Translations under genes and position numbers: made by a program | The notes under the pieces: model-generated | Told to the model about the DNA's origin: nothing | What the model saw: the letters and a program-made list of their open reading frames with translations, nothing else | The model's database searches: none | Source of the DNA: Carnobacterium sp. CP1 | Lineage (GTDB): Bacteria > Bacillota > Bacilli > Lactobacillales > Carnobacteriaceae | Assembly: GCF_001483965.1 (NCBI RefSeq) | Contig: NZ_CP010796.1 | Coordinates: forward strand, 1,302,001 to 1,366,000 | Direction: 5' to 3' | DNA length: 64,000 bases | Shown here: one piece after another, positions 26,562 to 35,586 of the stretch | Numbering within the stretch: the stretch's first letter is position 1 | How the letters are laid out: every line of letters starts with the position of its first letter

Positions 26562-27919
26562 TGGATATTATTTTATTGTTTCAAATGGTTGTCGCTTCTT
26601 TAGCGGCGGTCGCATTGTATACCTTTATTGGGTTTGTTCCCGGTACGGATGAAACCTCCGTTCTAGTGCCCGTTTCATTAGCATTGATTTTGGCTGGAAC
26701 GCCGCCGATCATCATTTTAACTTTTTTCATATCAGCTATCATAACTTTAAATTTAACTAATTCGATGCCTACTGCACTGGTGGGATTACCGGGCGGTGTT
26801 TTATCCAGCCCTATGATCGAGCACGCCTTATACTTAAAAAATCGAGGTTTATCCACGATTACGATCAAAAAGATGGCTGCCGGTTCGCTTATTGGAACGG
26901 CCATTTCGATCCCTGTCGCATTAGTGCTGGCTAACCTATTAGCCCCTTTTGCTGCGACGATCCAACCTTATGCATCGCTGCTCTTTGTTCTCGGTGCTAT
27001 TTTTTTGTCTTTGATCGGAAAACATAAACTATTAGCTCTTTTCAGCATCATCCCCTTAGCGTTATTGTTTCAAAGTTTGCGTTATCTATATTGGGGCACC
27101 GGCATAGTCCCAGCAGATACTAATATTACAACATCTTTTTTTCTGGGCATCACGATCGGCCCATTGATTATTTCGCTTTTTTCTTTATTAAACAAAGAAA
27201 GCCGCACCGACATGCTGACCGACAAATTAAAGGTCATCACCATCCCAAAAAACTTAAATGAAGAAAAGACATTAAACCCTTTTAAAATTTTGACCAAACA
27301 GGAAGTCACGTCTGCTTCATTGGCGTCTTTTTTCTCGAACTTTTTATTTGTTTTAAGCCCTGTTGGATTAATTATTTTATTTGGTGAAGCCGTTGCGAAT
27401 CGTAAGAAAGACCCTATCGAAAAAGCGTCAACTGCGGTTACAACAATGAGTGCTTTAGCTCATTCAACTTACTTATCTGGAATCATCATTCCTTTGATTG
27501 CTTTGGGCATTCCTTTATCGCCTACATCAATTGGACCCGGGAGTGCTCTCTTTAACGCACCGCCTGTTTTCACAGTCGATCACAATTTGCACCATCTCTT
27601 AAGTCGTGCCGATTTCACTTGGGCTATCTTGGTTGGAGCAGTGATCTCAAGTGCCATTTCTTATTTTATTATTATTCGGTATGCAGGAAAAATTTCGCAA
27701 TTTGTTTTAACAAAAATCCCACATGAAGCTGTTTTAGGGTTGTTCATTTCATTCATTTTGCTATTGGCCTATATGGACGCCGGCTTGATTAATATCTTTG
27801 GAGTATTGTTAATTGGTATTACCTGTGGGACACTGAATAAGATGGGCGTAAATTACGGCATTCAATTTATGACGCTCTACGCTGCGCCATGGATTATTGA
27901 AAAACTAGCTAGTCTGTAA
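26561..27919 (+). CDS. TctA-family tripartite tricarboxylate transporter-like permease
   Basis: A 453-residue (ATG 26561) integral membrane protein with ten to twelve hydrophobic segments. The block with FVPGTDETSVLVP and MPTALVGLPGGVLSSPMIEH matches the TctA family, in which the large subunit moves tricarboxylates or other organic acids. The usual periplasmic-type binding protein TctC is absent here, and only a small two-helix protein precedes it. The mevalonate operon follows 100 bases later after a terminator-like hairpin. The substrate is unknown. The RBS AAGGAG is 10 bases before the ATG. Confidence 0.75.
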   Translation: MDIILLFQMVVASLAAVALYTFIGFVPGTDETSVLVPVSLALILAGTPPIIILTFFISAIITLNLTNSMPTALVGLPGGVLSSPMIEHALYLKNRGLSTITIKKMAAGSLIGTAISIPVALVLANLLAPFAATIQPYASLLFVLGAIFLSLIGKHKLLALFSIIPLALLFQSLRYLYWGTGIVPADTNITTSFFLGITIGPLIISLFSLLNKESRTDMLTDKLKVITIPKNLNEEKTLNPFKILTKQEVTSASLASFFSNFLFVLSPVGLIILFGEAVANRKKDPIEKASTAVTTMSALAHSTYLSGIIIPLIALGIPLSPTSIGPGSALFNAPPVFTVDHNLHHLLSRADFTWAILVGAVISSAISYFIIIRYAGKISQFVLTKIPHEAVLGLFISFILLLAYMDAGLINIFGVLLIGITCGTLNKMGVNYGIQFMTLYAAPWIIEKLASL

Positions 27920-27932
27920 AAGCTTTATAACT

Positions 27933-27975
27933 AGGAAAGGAACCAGCCTTTGATGGCTGCTTTCTTTCATTTGCT
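27933..27975 (+). terminator. Terminator after the TctA-like gene
   Basis: GAAAGGAACCAGCC-TTTGAT-GGCTGCTTTCTTTC forms an imperfect hairpin followed by a T-rich stretch, between the permease and mvk. Confidence 0.55.
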
Positions 27976-28018
27976 TTTTCTATTTGCTGGTTAGATGAAA
28001 CAAAAAAGGAGTAATATC

Positions 28019-28960
28019 ATGAAAGCAACAGGTACATCAAACGGAAAAATCATTTTAATGGGGGAACATTCCGTCGTTTACGGCGAACCTGCTGTGGCCC
28101 TCCCCTTCCTAGCAACATCCATTGAAACGACTGTCACAAAAACTTCAGGAACTGTCACTTTAGACTGCGTATTTTATCAAGGCGCCCTTTCTAAAGCTCC
28201 TGAACGTTTGCTTAATTTAGTGGCCGTTATCACTGAAACAGCGGCTCGATTGAATCAGCCGCTGCAAGACTTTAACATCACCATTAAGAGTACCATTCCT
28301 CCAGAAAGAGGCATGGGTTCTAGCGCAGCTGTAGCTGTGGCAACCATTCGTGCACTTTATCGTTTTTTTGAAGAACCGTTATCTCATGGAGTATTATTGG
28401 AATTGACCAATATCTCAGAAACAATTGCGCACGGCAATCCAAGCGGTTTAGATGCCGCCATGACGAGCGGACAAGACCCGCTTTTCTTTATTAAAGGCCA
28501 ACCTTTCGTGCCTTTTCCGCTTAACCTGACCGCTTATCTAGTCGTTGCCGATACGGGTATTTCCGGGCAAACTAAAGAAGCAGTCAATAGTATCGCTGAT
28601 TTGTATAAAACAGCTCCAGAACTGACACATACCGCAATCGCAACTTTAGGCCGCTTAGCTGAACAAGCTAAAGTTGCAATTGAAGGCAATAAACCTGTAG
28701 AATTGGGCGTGCATATGAACCAAGCTCATGAACAGCTAGCCTTTTTGGGCGTCAGCAACCGTATGTTGGATGATTTGGTCCAAGTTGCTGTGAAAACTGG
28801 AGCTTTAGGCGCCAAACTGACCGGTGGCGGTCGTGGAGGGTGCATGATTGCTTTGACAGCTGATAAAGAAACTGCTGCTGCTGTTTCTAGTGCTTTGCTA
28901 GATGCAGGTGCAGTCAATACTTGGACTTACCAAATGGGAGATGACAAACGTGACGATTGA
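28019..28960 (+). CDS. mvk: Mevalonate kinase
   Basis: A 313-residue GHMP kinase that converts mevalonate to 5-phosphomevalonate. It opens with GKIILMGEHSVVYGEPA, has the ATP loop PPERGMGSSAAVAVA near residue 100 and the third GHMP motif KLTGGGRGGCMIAL near 270. The start ATG 28019 has AAGGAG 8 bases before it. It is the first gene of the lower mevalonate operon and overlaps mvaD by 11 bases. Confidence 0.95.
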   Translation: MKATGTSNGKIILMGEHSVVYGEPAVALPFLATSIETTVTKTSGTVTLDCVFYQGALSKAPERLLNLVAVITETAARLNQPLQDFNITIKSTIPPERGMGSSAAVAVATIRALYRFFEEPLSHGVLLELTNISETIAHGNPSGLDAAMTSGQDPLFFIKGQPFVPFPLNLTAYLVVADTGISGQTKEAVNSIADLYKTAPELTHTAIATLGRLAEQAKVAIEGNKPVELGVHMNQAHEQLAFLGVSNRMLDDLVQVAVKTGALGAKLTGGGRGGCMIALTADKETAAAVSSALLDAGAVNTWTYQMGDDKRDD

Positions 28961-29927
28961 GAAAAAAGTTCGTGCGTACACGAATATTGCTTTGATCAAA
29001 TATTGGGGCAAACGGGATGAAGCAGCTATTTTGCCAACGAGCAGCAGTCTTTCTTTGACACTGGATGCTTTTTATACAGAAACTTCTGTAGCTTTTAAAG
29101 AAGACATAACCCAAGATACATTTTACTTAAATGGCGTTTTACAAAATGAAGCAGCGACTCAAAAAGTCAGTCGCTTTTTAAAGTTGTTTAGAGAGCCAAC
29201 TGGCATCCAAACGCCGGCTTTGATCAAAAGCACCAACTTTGTGCCTACTGCTGCCGGCTTAGCTTCTTCAGCTTCTGGGATGGCTGCTTTGGCCGGAGCA
29301 GCTAATTTAGCCAGCGGGTTAAATTTACCAGACCAAGAATTATCAACCTACGCGCGCAGAGGATCCGGTTCAGCTACTCGCAGTATCTATGGCGGATTTG
29401 TTGAATGGCAAATGGGTACTTCTTCAGAAGATTCTTATGCTGTTCCGATTGATGACGCAAACTGGGATATCGGTATGCTCGTTGTGGTCGTCAATAGCCG
29501 TCAAAAAGAAGTGTCTAGTCGGGATGGTATGAAAAACACCGTCGAAACTTCCCCTTTTTACGCGGGCTGGCTGGAGAGCACGGCTAAAGATTTGATCGAG
29601 ATCAAAAAAGCGATTCATTCACATGATTTTCAAAAAGTTGGCGAAATAACTGAGAGCAACGGCATGAAAATGCATGGAACGATGTTAGGGGCTAACCCGC
29701 CGCTTTCTTATTGGGAACCCTATAGCGTCGTTGCGATGCAATTAGTGCGTCAATTGCGAAAAGAAGGCATTCCTTGCTACTTTACAATGGATGCTGGACC
29801 AAATGTCAAAGTCTTGTGCCGATTGAGCGACAGTGAAAAAATCAAGGCTCGTTTCGCCGAAGTCTTCCGGACTGAACAATTGATCGTTTCGCGTCCTGGA
29901 AAAGGGCTTCAAATCATGTCTAATTAA
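28950..29927 (+). CDS. mvaD: Diphosphomevalonate decarboxylase
   Basis: A 325-residue GHMP-family enzyme that makes isopentenyl diphosphate from mevalonate diphosphate. It has AYTNIALIKYWGKRD at the N-terminus, PTSSSLSLTLD, the ATP motif PTAAGLASSASGMAAL, SGSATRSIYGG and TMDAGPNVKVL. The start is GTG 28950, inside the 3' end of mvk, with GGGAG 9 bases before it, so the two are translationally coupled. The longer frame back to 28902 only repeats mvk sequence in another frame. Confidence 0.95.
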   Translation: MTIEKKVRAYTNIALIKYWGKRDEAAILPTSSSLSLTLDAFYTETSVAFKEDITQDTFYLNGVLQNEAATQKVSRFLKLFREPTGIQTPALIKSTNFVPTAAGLASSASGMAALAGAANLASGLNLPDQELSTYARRGSGSATRSIYGGFVEWQMGTSSEDSYAVPIDDANWDIGMLVVVVNSRQKEVSSRDGMKNTVETSPFYAGWLESTAKDLIEIKKAIHSHDFQKVGEITESNGMKMHGTMLGANPPLSYWEPYSVVAMQLVRQLRKEGIPCYFTMDAGPNVKVLCRLSDSEKIKARFAEVFRTEQLIVSRPGKGLQIMSN

Positions 29928-29973
29928 TTTTATACCGGCAATTTTTTGAAGTTGCTTAAGGAGGAGTCTTTAA

Positions 29974-31053
29974 ATGATCGAAGTTTCTGCGCCTGGAAAG
30001 TTATATATTGCAGGTGAGTATGCGGTTGTTGAACCTGGTCACCCTGCCATTTTGGTAGCTATTGATCAGTTCATCACCGTATCATTAGAAAAAACAGAAA
30101 ATGTTGGCAGTATCACTTCTTTTCAGTATGGTAATTTACCTGTTTTATGGAGAAGACAAAATGATTTATTGGTATTAGATAAACGGGAGAACCCTTTTCA
30201 CTATATTTTAGCGGCTATCAATGTGACAGAAAGTTACGCCAAAGAACTCGGCAAAGAACTGTCTTTTTACAGCTTAATGGTCGACAGTGAGTTGGACAGT
30301 TCTAATGGCCGCAAGTACGGTTTAGGTTCCAGTGCTGCTGTAACTGTTGCGACTGTACAAGCTCTTTGTCAGTATTATGACTTAGGGGCTAATAATGAAA
30401 CGATTTTCAAACTAGCAGCACTGGCTCATCTTTCCGTAAAAAGCAATGGCTCTTGTGGCGATGTTGCTGCAAGCGTTTATGGAGGCTGGTTGGCATTCAC
30501 GACTTTTGATCGTGAATGGGTGTTGAAACAGCAAGAACAAAACCAAAGTGTCAAAACGCTGATCGAACGAGAATGGCCTCATCTCTCGATTACACCTTTA
30601 ACGCCTCCTTTAGATTTGCGTTTGGTAATCGGCTGGACAGGCTCACCGGCTTCAACGTCTCATTTGGTTGATGAAGTAACCAACCAGCGCAGCCGCGACA
30701 AACAAGCGTACGAAGTATTTTTAAAAGAAAGCGCGCTGTGTGTCAATCGGATGATTGAAGCTTTTCAAGCAGGCGATATTAAAGCCATTCAAACACAAAT
30801 TAGAAAAAATCGTGAATTATTAGTTCAAATGAGCAAAGACACTGGCGTCACCATTGAGACTCCATCTTTGACCCAATTGTGCGAGGTAGCTGAAACATAC
30901 AATGGTGCAGCTAAATCCTCGGGTGCAGGCGGCGGCGATTGCGGAATTGTTTTATTCGACCGTAAAGAAGGGCTGCTCTCTTTAATGACCGCTTGGGAAG
31001 AAAAAGACATTACCAATTTGCCGCTCCATGTTTACACAAAGGCTGAAAAGTAG
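29974..31053 (+). CDS. pmk: Phosphomevalonate kinase
   Basis: A 359-residue GHMP kinase that converts 5-phosphomevalonate to the diphosphate. The N-terminus SAPGKLYIAGEYAVVEPGHP, the ATP loop KYGLGSSAAVTVA near residue 112, SNGSCGDVAAS and the C-terminal KSSGAGGGDCGI are typical of bacterial PMK. It lies 46 bases after mvaD with a GGAGG box, in the order mvk-mvaD-pmk-fni common in lactic acid bacteria. Confidence 0.94.
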   Translation: MIEVSAPGKLYIAGEYAVVEPGHPAILVAIDQFITVSLEKTENVGSITSFQYGNLPVLWRRQNDLLVLDKRENPFHYILAAINVTESYAKELGKELSFYSLMVDSELDSSNGRKYGLGSSAAVTVATVQALCQYYDLGANNETIFKLAALAHLSVKSNGSCGDVAASVYGGWLAFTTFDREWVLKQQEQNQSVKTLIEREWPHLSITPLTPPLDLRLVIGWTGSPASTSHLVDEVTNQRSRDKQAYEVFLKESALCVNRMIEAFQAGDIKAIQTQIRKNRELLVQMSKDTGVTIETPSLTQLCEVAETYNGAAKSSGAGGGDCGIVLFDRKEGLLSLMTAWEEKDITNLPLHVYTKAEK

Positions 31054-31093
31054 TGTCTGAATCATCATATTTTAGATAGAAGGAGTGACGTTA

Positions 31094-32167
31094 ATGGAGC
31101 CGAAAAACAATCGAAAAAATGAGCATGTTTCTTTGGGAATGAAGTTTTTTCAAAAGGATCAGCAGACAGATTTTGATGCTTTACGTTATGTTCATCATTC
31201 TTTTCCTGAGTTAGCGGTTGAAGAAGTGGACCTCTCTACTTCATTTGCAACCTTTCAATTGAAATACCCTTTTTACATTAACGCCATGACTGGCGGCAGC
31301 GATTGGACGAAAAAAATCAACCAAAAATTAGCGATCGTTGCACGCGAAACCGGAATCGCCATGGCTTCTGGTTCTGTCAGTGCTGCTCTAAAAGATCCGA
31401 CTGTACTGGACAGCTTTCAAATTATTCGTGAAGTTAACCCTACTGGACTAGTTTTTGCTAATTTAGGAGCCGGTCAAACCGTAGAAAATGCAAAAAAAGC
31501 CATCGACTTATTAAAAGCCGACGCTTTACAAATCCATATCAATGCTCCGCAAGAATTGATCATGCCTGAAGGAGATCGGGACTTTTCGAATTGGCTGCCG
31601 CAATTGGCAGAAATAGTGGCCGCTGTCGAAGTTCCTGTCATTGCTAAAGAAGTAGGTTTTGGCATGAGCCGTGAAACCATTGCTCAATTGCGCGCTGCTA
31701 AAGTAGCTACTATTGATATCAGCGGCCAAGGCGGAACGAATTTTGCTCAAATTGAAAATTACCGCCGTAAAACAAATAAACTGGATTACTTGGAAAACTG
31801 GGGACAATCCACCGTTATTTCGTTATTGGAAGCTCAATCTCACTTGGAAAGCGTTGAAATACTAGCTTCCGGCGGAATACGCCACCCTCTGGATATCGTA
31901 AAAGCTCTCTCTTTAGGAGCAAAAGCGGTTGGCATTTCTGGTCTACTCTTGCATATGATCATTAAAGATGGCGTTGATGAAACGATCGTTCAAGTTAATC
32001 ATTGGAAAGATGAATTAAGAACCATTATGACGCTGCTAGGCAAAAAAACAATTGCTGAACTGCAGCAAACGGATCTTATTTTAACCGGTGAAGTAAAAGA
32101 TTGGTGTCAAGCACGCGAAATCACTTATAAAAATTTTGCGACCCGTTCAACTCTTCCCAAAAAATAA
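31094..32167 (+). CDS. fni: Type 2 isopentenyl-diphosphate isomerase (FMN-dependent)
   Basis: A 357-residue enzyme that interconverts isopentenyl and dimethylallyl diphosphate using reduced FMN. It has NAMTGGSDWTKKIN, ASGSVSAAL, LGAGQ, VIAKEVGFGMS, DISGQGGTNFAQIE and ASGGIRHPLDIVKALSLGA in a TIM-barrel order. The start ATG 31094 follows AAGGAG by 7 bases. It is the last gene of the mevalonate operon. The HMG-CoA synthase and reductase genes must be elsewhere. Confidence 0.95.
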   Translation: MEPKNNRKNEHVSLGMKFFQKDQQTDFDALRYVHHSFPELAVEEVDLSTSFATFQLKYPFYINAMTGGSDWTKKINQKLAIVARETGIAMASGSVSAALKDPTVLDSFQIIREVNPTGLVFANLGAGQTVENAKKAIDLLKADALQIHINAPQELIMPEGDRDFSNWLPQLAEIVAAVEVPVIAKEVGFGMSRETIAQLRAAKVATIDISGQGGTNFAQIENYRRKTNKLDYLENWGQSTVISLLEAQSHLESVEILASGGIRHPLDIVKALSLGAKAVGISGLLLHMIIKDGVDETIVQVNHWKDELRTIMTLLGKKTIAELQQTDLILTGEVKDWCQAREITYKNFATRSTLPKK

Positions 32168-32305
32168 TACTGAATTGAATAATGACTAACTCTCTTTTTT
32201 GATGTTTGTTTCAACAAGCACACAACAAAATGGGGAGTTTTTTGTCTTTGTTTACTAAAGCTACCCCGTATACTCAATTGAATTAAAAATGATTCAGATA
32301 GCAAC

Positions 32306-32359
32306 AAAAAAAGCTTGAAACATTCCCAGTTTGAAAAGGAAGGTGTTTCAAGCTTTTTT
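32306..32359. terminator. Strong bidirectional terminator between fni and the GNAT gene
   Basis: AAGCTTGAAACA pairs with TGTTTCAAGCTT, flanked by A- and T-runs. It serves both convergent transcripts. Confidence 0.88.
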
Positions 32360-32373
32360 AGGTTCAGAAGCCT

Positions 32374-33201
32374 TTAAGTGGTTAATTCTTCAAACAATGT
32401 TTTCTTGTCTTTTTCTTCTCTCGGCTTTAACATACTCCATTTCAACTCAGTATCTTGAAAACCTAAACGGTGATACAGTCTGCCTGCGCTAGCATCGCTA
32501 TAAAACAAGCAAGCTTTTTTACCTTTTTGCTGACAATGCTGCACAAGCGAAGCGATGATGGCTGAAGCATACCCATTGCCTCGTTCTGATTCAATCGTTC
32601 CTATATCAATGATCATTCCAGCTTCGGCTGTTTCTACGGCCAAACGTCCAGCAGAAAGAATTTCTCCATTATCGTTTTTGATTACGTGAATCAAAATTGT
32701 GTCTGCATTCATTGCTTCTAATAAAGGCAGCTCTTGCTCGGTTGTTTTCCCAAAACATTCCTGTTGAAACGTTAAGTAAGCAGGTATACCAATTTTTTTC
32801 AGTGGTTCTACTAAATCAATATTTTTGGGACTTTCCAGTAAATCTTGACATAAAGCTATTGTGGTTTCTGTCAATTCTAATTCAGGTAAAAATTCAGCAT
32901 ACTGTTCAATGGTCGAACTTGCACCGCTAACAGCAGTGATTTCATCTAAACTTTGCAGCAAAGGCAGGAACGTTTCAAACCCGTCAAAATTTTCTCCATG
33001 AACAGGAATGACATTTTCTTTATATCTTAACAAAATCCCAGTAATTTGACTGCTGTCATCTGTGTAAGCCCAGACATCTTGATCAAGTGAATCAAATCCA
33101 TATGTTTCGATGTTTCCAATCACAAATAAATTCATGATGGGGTCAACCGCTAAAAAGTTGAGCAGCAGCTCTCGATGATCTTCAATGCATTTATAAATCA
33201 A
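32374..33201 (-). CDS. GNAT-family N-acetyltransferase
   Basis: A 275-residue protein whose C-terminal half is a GNAT domain: IGTIESERGNGYASAIIASL holds the acetyl-CoA loop (R/QxxGxG/A form) and YHRLGFQDT the last core strand. The N-terminal half, about 130 residues, is a second, poorly conserved GNAT-like fold. The acetylated substrate is unknown. It is followed on the same strand by a shared terminator and preceded by a thioesterase gene 35 bases upstream, so the two may be co-transcribed. Confidence 0.8.
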   Translation of the reverse strand: MIYKCIEDHRELLLNFLAVDPIMNLFVIGNIETYGFDSLDQDVWAYTDDSSQITGILLRYKENVIPVHGENFDGFETFLPLLQSLDEITAVSGASSTIEQYAEFLPELELTETTIALCQDLLESPKNIDLVEPLKKIGIPAYLTFQQECFGKTTEQELPLLEAMNADTILIHVIKNDNGEILSAGRLAVETAEAGMIIDIGTIESERGNGYASAIIASLVQHCQQKGKKACLFYSDASAGRLYHRLGFQDTELKWSMLKPREEKDKKTLFEELTT

Positions 33202-33236
33202 CGCTATCCCTCCTGATGAATCGACTGTTTATTTTT

Positions 33237-33773
33237 TTATGCTTCCCAAGGAGCTTCATAAGAAATCGCATTGGCAAAGCGTTCGTTAAAATCACGATTG
33301 TTGATGCGCTTTTCACGACGTTGCTGGTAACCTTCACAGACTAATCGTTCTTCTTCTGTCGTCGGTTCAATTAAAGGGACGAGTACATTTGGATGCGACT
33401 CTGTTTTCATGGATACAAACGTAACGAAACTAGTAGCCGCTAAATAGCGTTCTCCAGTCATCAAGTCTTCTCCCATAATTTTACAAAATACTTCCATTGA
33501 TGATTTCCCCACTCCGGATACATAACTTTCAATGCAAACCGAATGATTTCCATAAATAGGATGTAAGAAATCAAGAGAGTCCATTGAAGCTGTAACGGTT
33601 ACACCACGTGAATGACGTGCAGCTGAAATAGATGCTGTATTGTCAATCAAGCTCATTAAATTTCCGCCAAATAAAGTTTGGTGATGGTTTAAATCGGATG
33701 GCAAAACGCGATGCGTTTGCACTACCTTTGTCTGAATGCATTTTTTAGTTTCTCGTTTCATTTTTTCAGTCAT
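33237..33773 (-). CDS. Acyl-CoA thioesterase (hotdog fold, YciA/BFIT-like)
   Basis: A 178-residue hotdog-fold thioesterase. It has VLPSDLNHHQTLFGGNLMSL (the HxxxTLFGG catalytic region), DNTASISAARHS and ASMDSLDFLHPI, typical of cytosolic acyl-CoA hydrolases. The start is ATG 33773 with a GGAGG box 5 bases before it; the upstream frame to 33818 has no better RBS. It likely adjusts acyl-CoA pools, but its chain-length preference is unknown. Confidence 0.85.
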   Translation of the reverse strand: MTEKMKRETKKCIQTKVVQTHRVLPSDLNHHQTLFGGNLMSLIDNTASISAARHSRGVTVTASMDSLDFLHPIYGNHSVCIESYVSGVGKSSMEVFCKIMGEDLMTGERYLAATSFVTFVSMKTESHPNVLVPLIEPTTEEERLVCEGYQQRREKRINNRDFNERFANAISYEAPWEA

Positions 33774-33927
33774 TCTCTTTCCTCCAACTATTCTTGATAC
33801 TTGTTCCTTCAGCACCAATTATAGCATGATTTTCTGCTGAAACGAGCAATAAGCCATTTAAGAACAGCAAAGTCAGACTATCTATTTTCTGTACATCAGC
33901 ATGTTTATTTTTGAACGCGCTCTCTGC

Positions 33928-34251
33928 TTAAAATAAATACACCATTAATGTAATACTCAAGACTCCCAAAGCCATCGACCACAATAGATTTTTCGTGTAA
34001 TAAGCAAAAATAAAAACCAATATGGAAGGCAGCAGCTTAACGTTGATCAATGGATTTGAGTTCAATTTCCCTTCCCAGAAAAAAATATCTGAAAAAATCA
34101 AAGCTGAAAAAATAGAAACTGGAATAAAAGACATCCATTTCTCTAGTTTTTCAGGAATCGTTCGTTTGCTCAAGACTAACAACGGGATCATGCGCGGCAA
34201 ATAAGTGACGATGGCCATACCAACAATCAGGAGCCAAGGATTTGAGTTCAT
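33928..34251 (-). CDS. azlD: AzlD-type branched-chain amino acid transport subunit
   Basis: A 107-residue protein with four hydrophobic segments and the TYLPRMIPLLVLS motif at residues 16-28, characteristic of AzlD. The start ATG 34251 overlaps the AzlC stop (ATGA), so the pair is translationally coupled. AzlCD-type pairs export branched-chain amino acids or analogues. Confidence 0.85.
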   Translation of the reverse strand: MNSNPWLLIVGMAIVTYLPRMIPLLVLSKRTIPEKLEKWMSFIPVSIFSALIFSDIFFWEGKLNSNPLINVKLLPSILVFIFAYYTKNLLWSMALGVLSITLMVYLF

Positions 34252-34958
34252 TGTGCCCACCCCTTTTCTTTGGTTTTCTTTTTCGTCAAGTAGCTATCTG
34301 CAAAATACCCGACAAAAGAAGCTAAAATTGCTGCAATAACGAGAGCAATGTTGTGTTTCAATACAACCATCAAAATAATAGAGACAACTCCTGAAAACAA
34401 TCCGACAAAAACAACTAGTTTAGAAACCAATTGATTGACTAGCAGATAAATAAACATGGCGATCAAGACGTAATTCATAATGGTCGTATTGATCGCCAAT
34501 GTGCTGCCAATCCACCCGCCAATAGCTGTACTGATGCTCCAAGTTAAATAAGCCCATAAATTAGCCGCTAATGCTTTCTGAGCTGTCCAGTCATGATTTT
34601 GAAATTGATTGTAATTCACGGCATAAGCTTCATCGGCTAACGTATGGCTGAAAAGCAAAATAAAGGGCACCGAACTTTTTTTAACATAGCGCGACATACT
34701 AGAACTCATTAATGAATGTCGTAAATTCAAGAAAAAAACCATCGTAATAATAGCTGATGCCGTCACCCCCATCACAACCATCGATGCAGCCATAAATTGG
34801 CTTGCACCGGCAAAAACCAATAAACTCATCAGAAAAATAGCCGGAATAGAAAATCCAGCGTCATATAATAGCATGCCACAAGCCATTCCTAAAGGTATGT
34901 ACCCAATCAGCACAGGATAAATCGATTTAAATCCTGCCTGCCAAACTTGTCTTTCCAT
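34248..34958 (-). CDS. azlC: AzlC-type branched-chain amino acid permease
   Basis: A 236-residue membrane protein with seven to eight hydrophobic segments. The conserved VFAGASQFMAASM motif (about residues 48-60) and FLNLRHSLMSSSMS are diagnostic of AzlC. It overlaps azlD by 4 bases. The export substrate is inferred from the family. The ATG at 34958 is preceded by AGGAG with 4 bases of spacing. Confidence 0.88.
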   Translation of the reverse strand: MERQVWQAGFKSIYPVLIGYIPLGMACGMLLYDAGFSIPAIFLMSLLVFAGASQFMAASMVVMGVTASAIITMVFFLNLRHSLMSSSMSRYVKKSSVPFILLFSHTLADEAYAVNYNQFQNHDWTAQKALAANLWAYLTWSISTAIGGWIGSTLAINTTIMNYVLIAMFIYLLVNQLVSKLVVFVGLFSGVVSIILMVVLKHNIALVIAAILASFVGYFADSYLTKKKTKEKGWAQ

Positions 34959-35090
34959 CTCCTTGCTCCTCTCGGTTTGTAAACTTTAACAGCAAGTATA
35001 GCACAACTCTCATCATTTTTTCATTTTTCTTTTTAAACTTTCTAGTGGATTCTGCCATGTCTCATCTTAGTAACAAGCTTTTAAGTTGTG

Positions 35091-35243
35091 CTTTTCGGCC
35101 GACAGCCGAAAAGATCCGATTGGATTGGATAATGCTAGTTGAGGACCGTAAAAACTCTAAAGTTCTGTACTTAAGGTACGCAAACCCCTTTTGTGGACCA
35201 TAAAGAGTTTAAGCCTCTGTCCATAAGGTACGCACACTCTCAG
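35091..35243. repeat. Dispersed intergenic repeat, copy 1, with internal tandem duplication
   Basis: It begins with the hairpin CTTTTCGGC-cgaca-GCCGAAAAG. Two imperfect units of about 50 bases follow (35141-35190 and 35193-35243), each starting GWGGACC and ending with TAAGGTACGCA. The same hairpin and the AAGGTACGCAAACCC module recur inverted at 60432-60567. No coding frame. It fills most of the 354-base gap between azlC and the small membrane gene. Confidence 0.7.
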
Positions 35244-35312
35244 TTCTGCTTTGTCTCACCTTAGTTGTTTGGTATACTAAAGCAATAGTAAACCTTTGAA
35301 AGTGGGCTAAAT

Positions 35313-35531
35313 ATGTTAAAACGAATTGTTTATGGCAGTTTCTTAATGAGTATCGTGTACTTTATCAGTTATTTCTTTTTTTCCGGCTTAAGAAATCTCA
35401 TTATCCGTGGAGGATTTTGGGCTGTTTTACATGCGACAATGAGTTTTATTTTGATTATCGGTATCTTCAGCATTGTCTTGCTTGTCTTGCGCTATTTATT
35501 TGTAGGTCCTGATCAAGACCAAAAAAAATGA
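35313..35531 (+). CDS. Small two-helix membrane protein of unknown function
   Basis: A 72-residue protein with two long hydrophobic segments (about residues 7-24 and 35-63) and a charged C-terminus DQDQKK. The RBS is weak (AAAGTGGG). A perfect terminator overlaps its stop. No family recognised; the hydrophobic pattern and the terminator are the support. Confidence 0.55.
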   Translation: MLKRIVYGSFLMSIVYFISYFFFSGLRNLIIRGGFWAVLHATMSFILIIGIFSIVLLVLRYLFVGPDQDQKK

Positions 35532-35576
35532 ACCAACAGATAAAACGAAAGCTCATTTTATCTGTTGGTTCATTTT
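35525..35576. terminator. Bidirectional terminator between the small membrane gene and fnt
   Basis: AATGAACCAACAGATAAAA pairs exactly with its complement around a 10-base loop, with A- and T-runs on both sides. Confidence 0.9.
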
Positions 35577-35586
35577 AATTTTTCCG

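Noticed and set aside
35091-35243. CRISPR-like array
   Set aside because: Only two imperfect units of about 50 bases without regular spacers and with no cas genes; it is an intergenic repeat.
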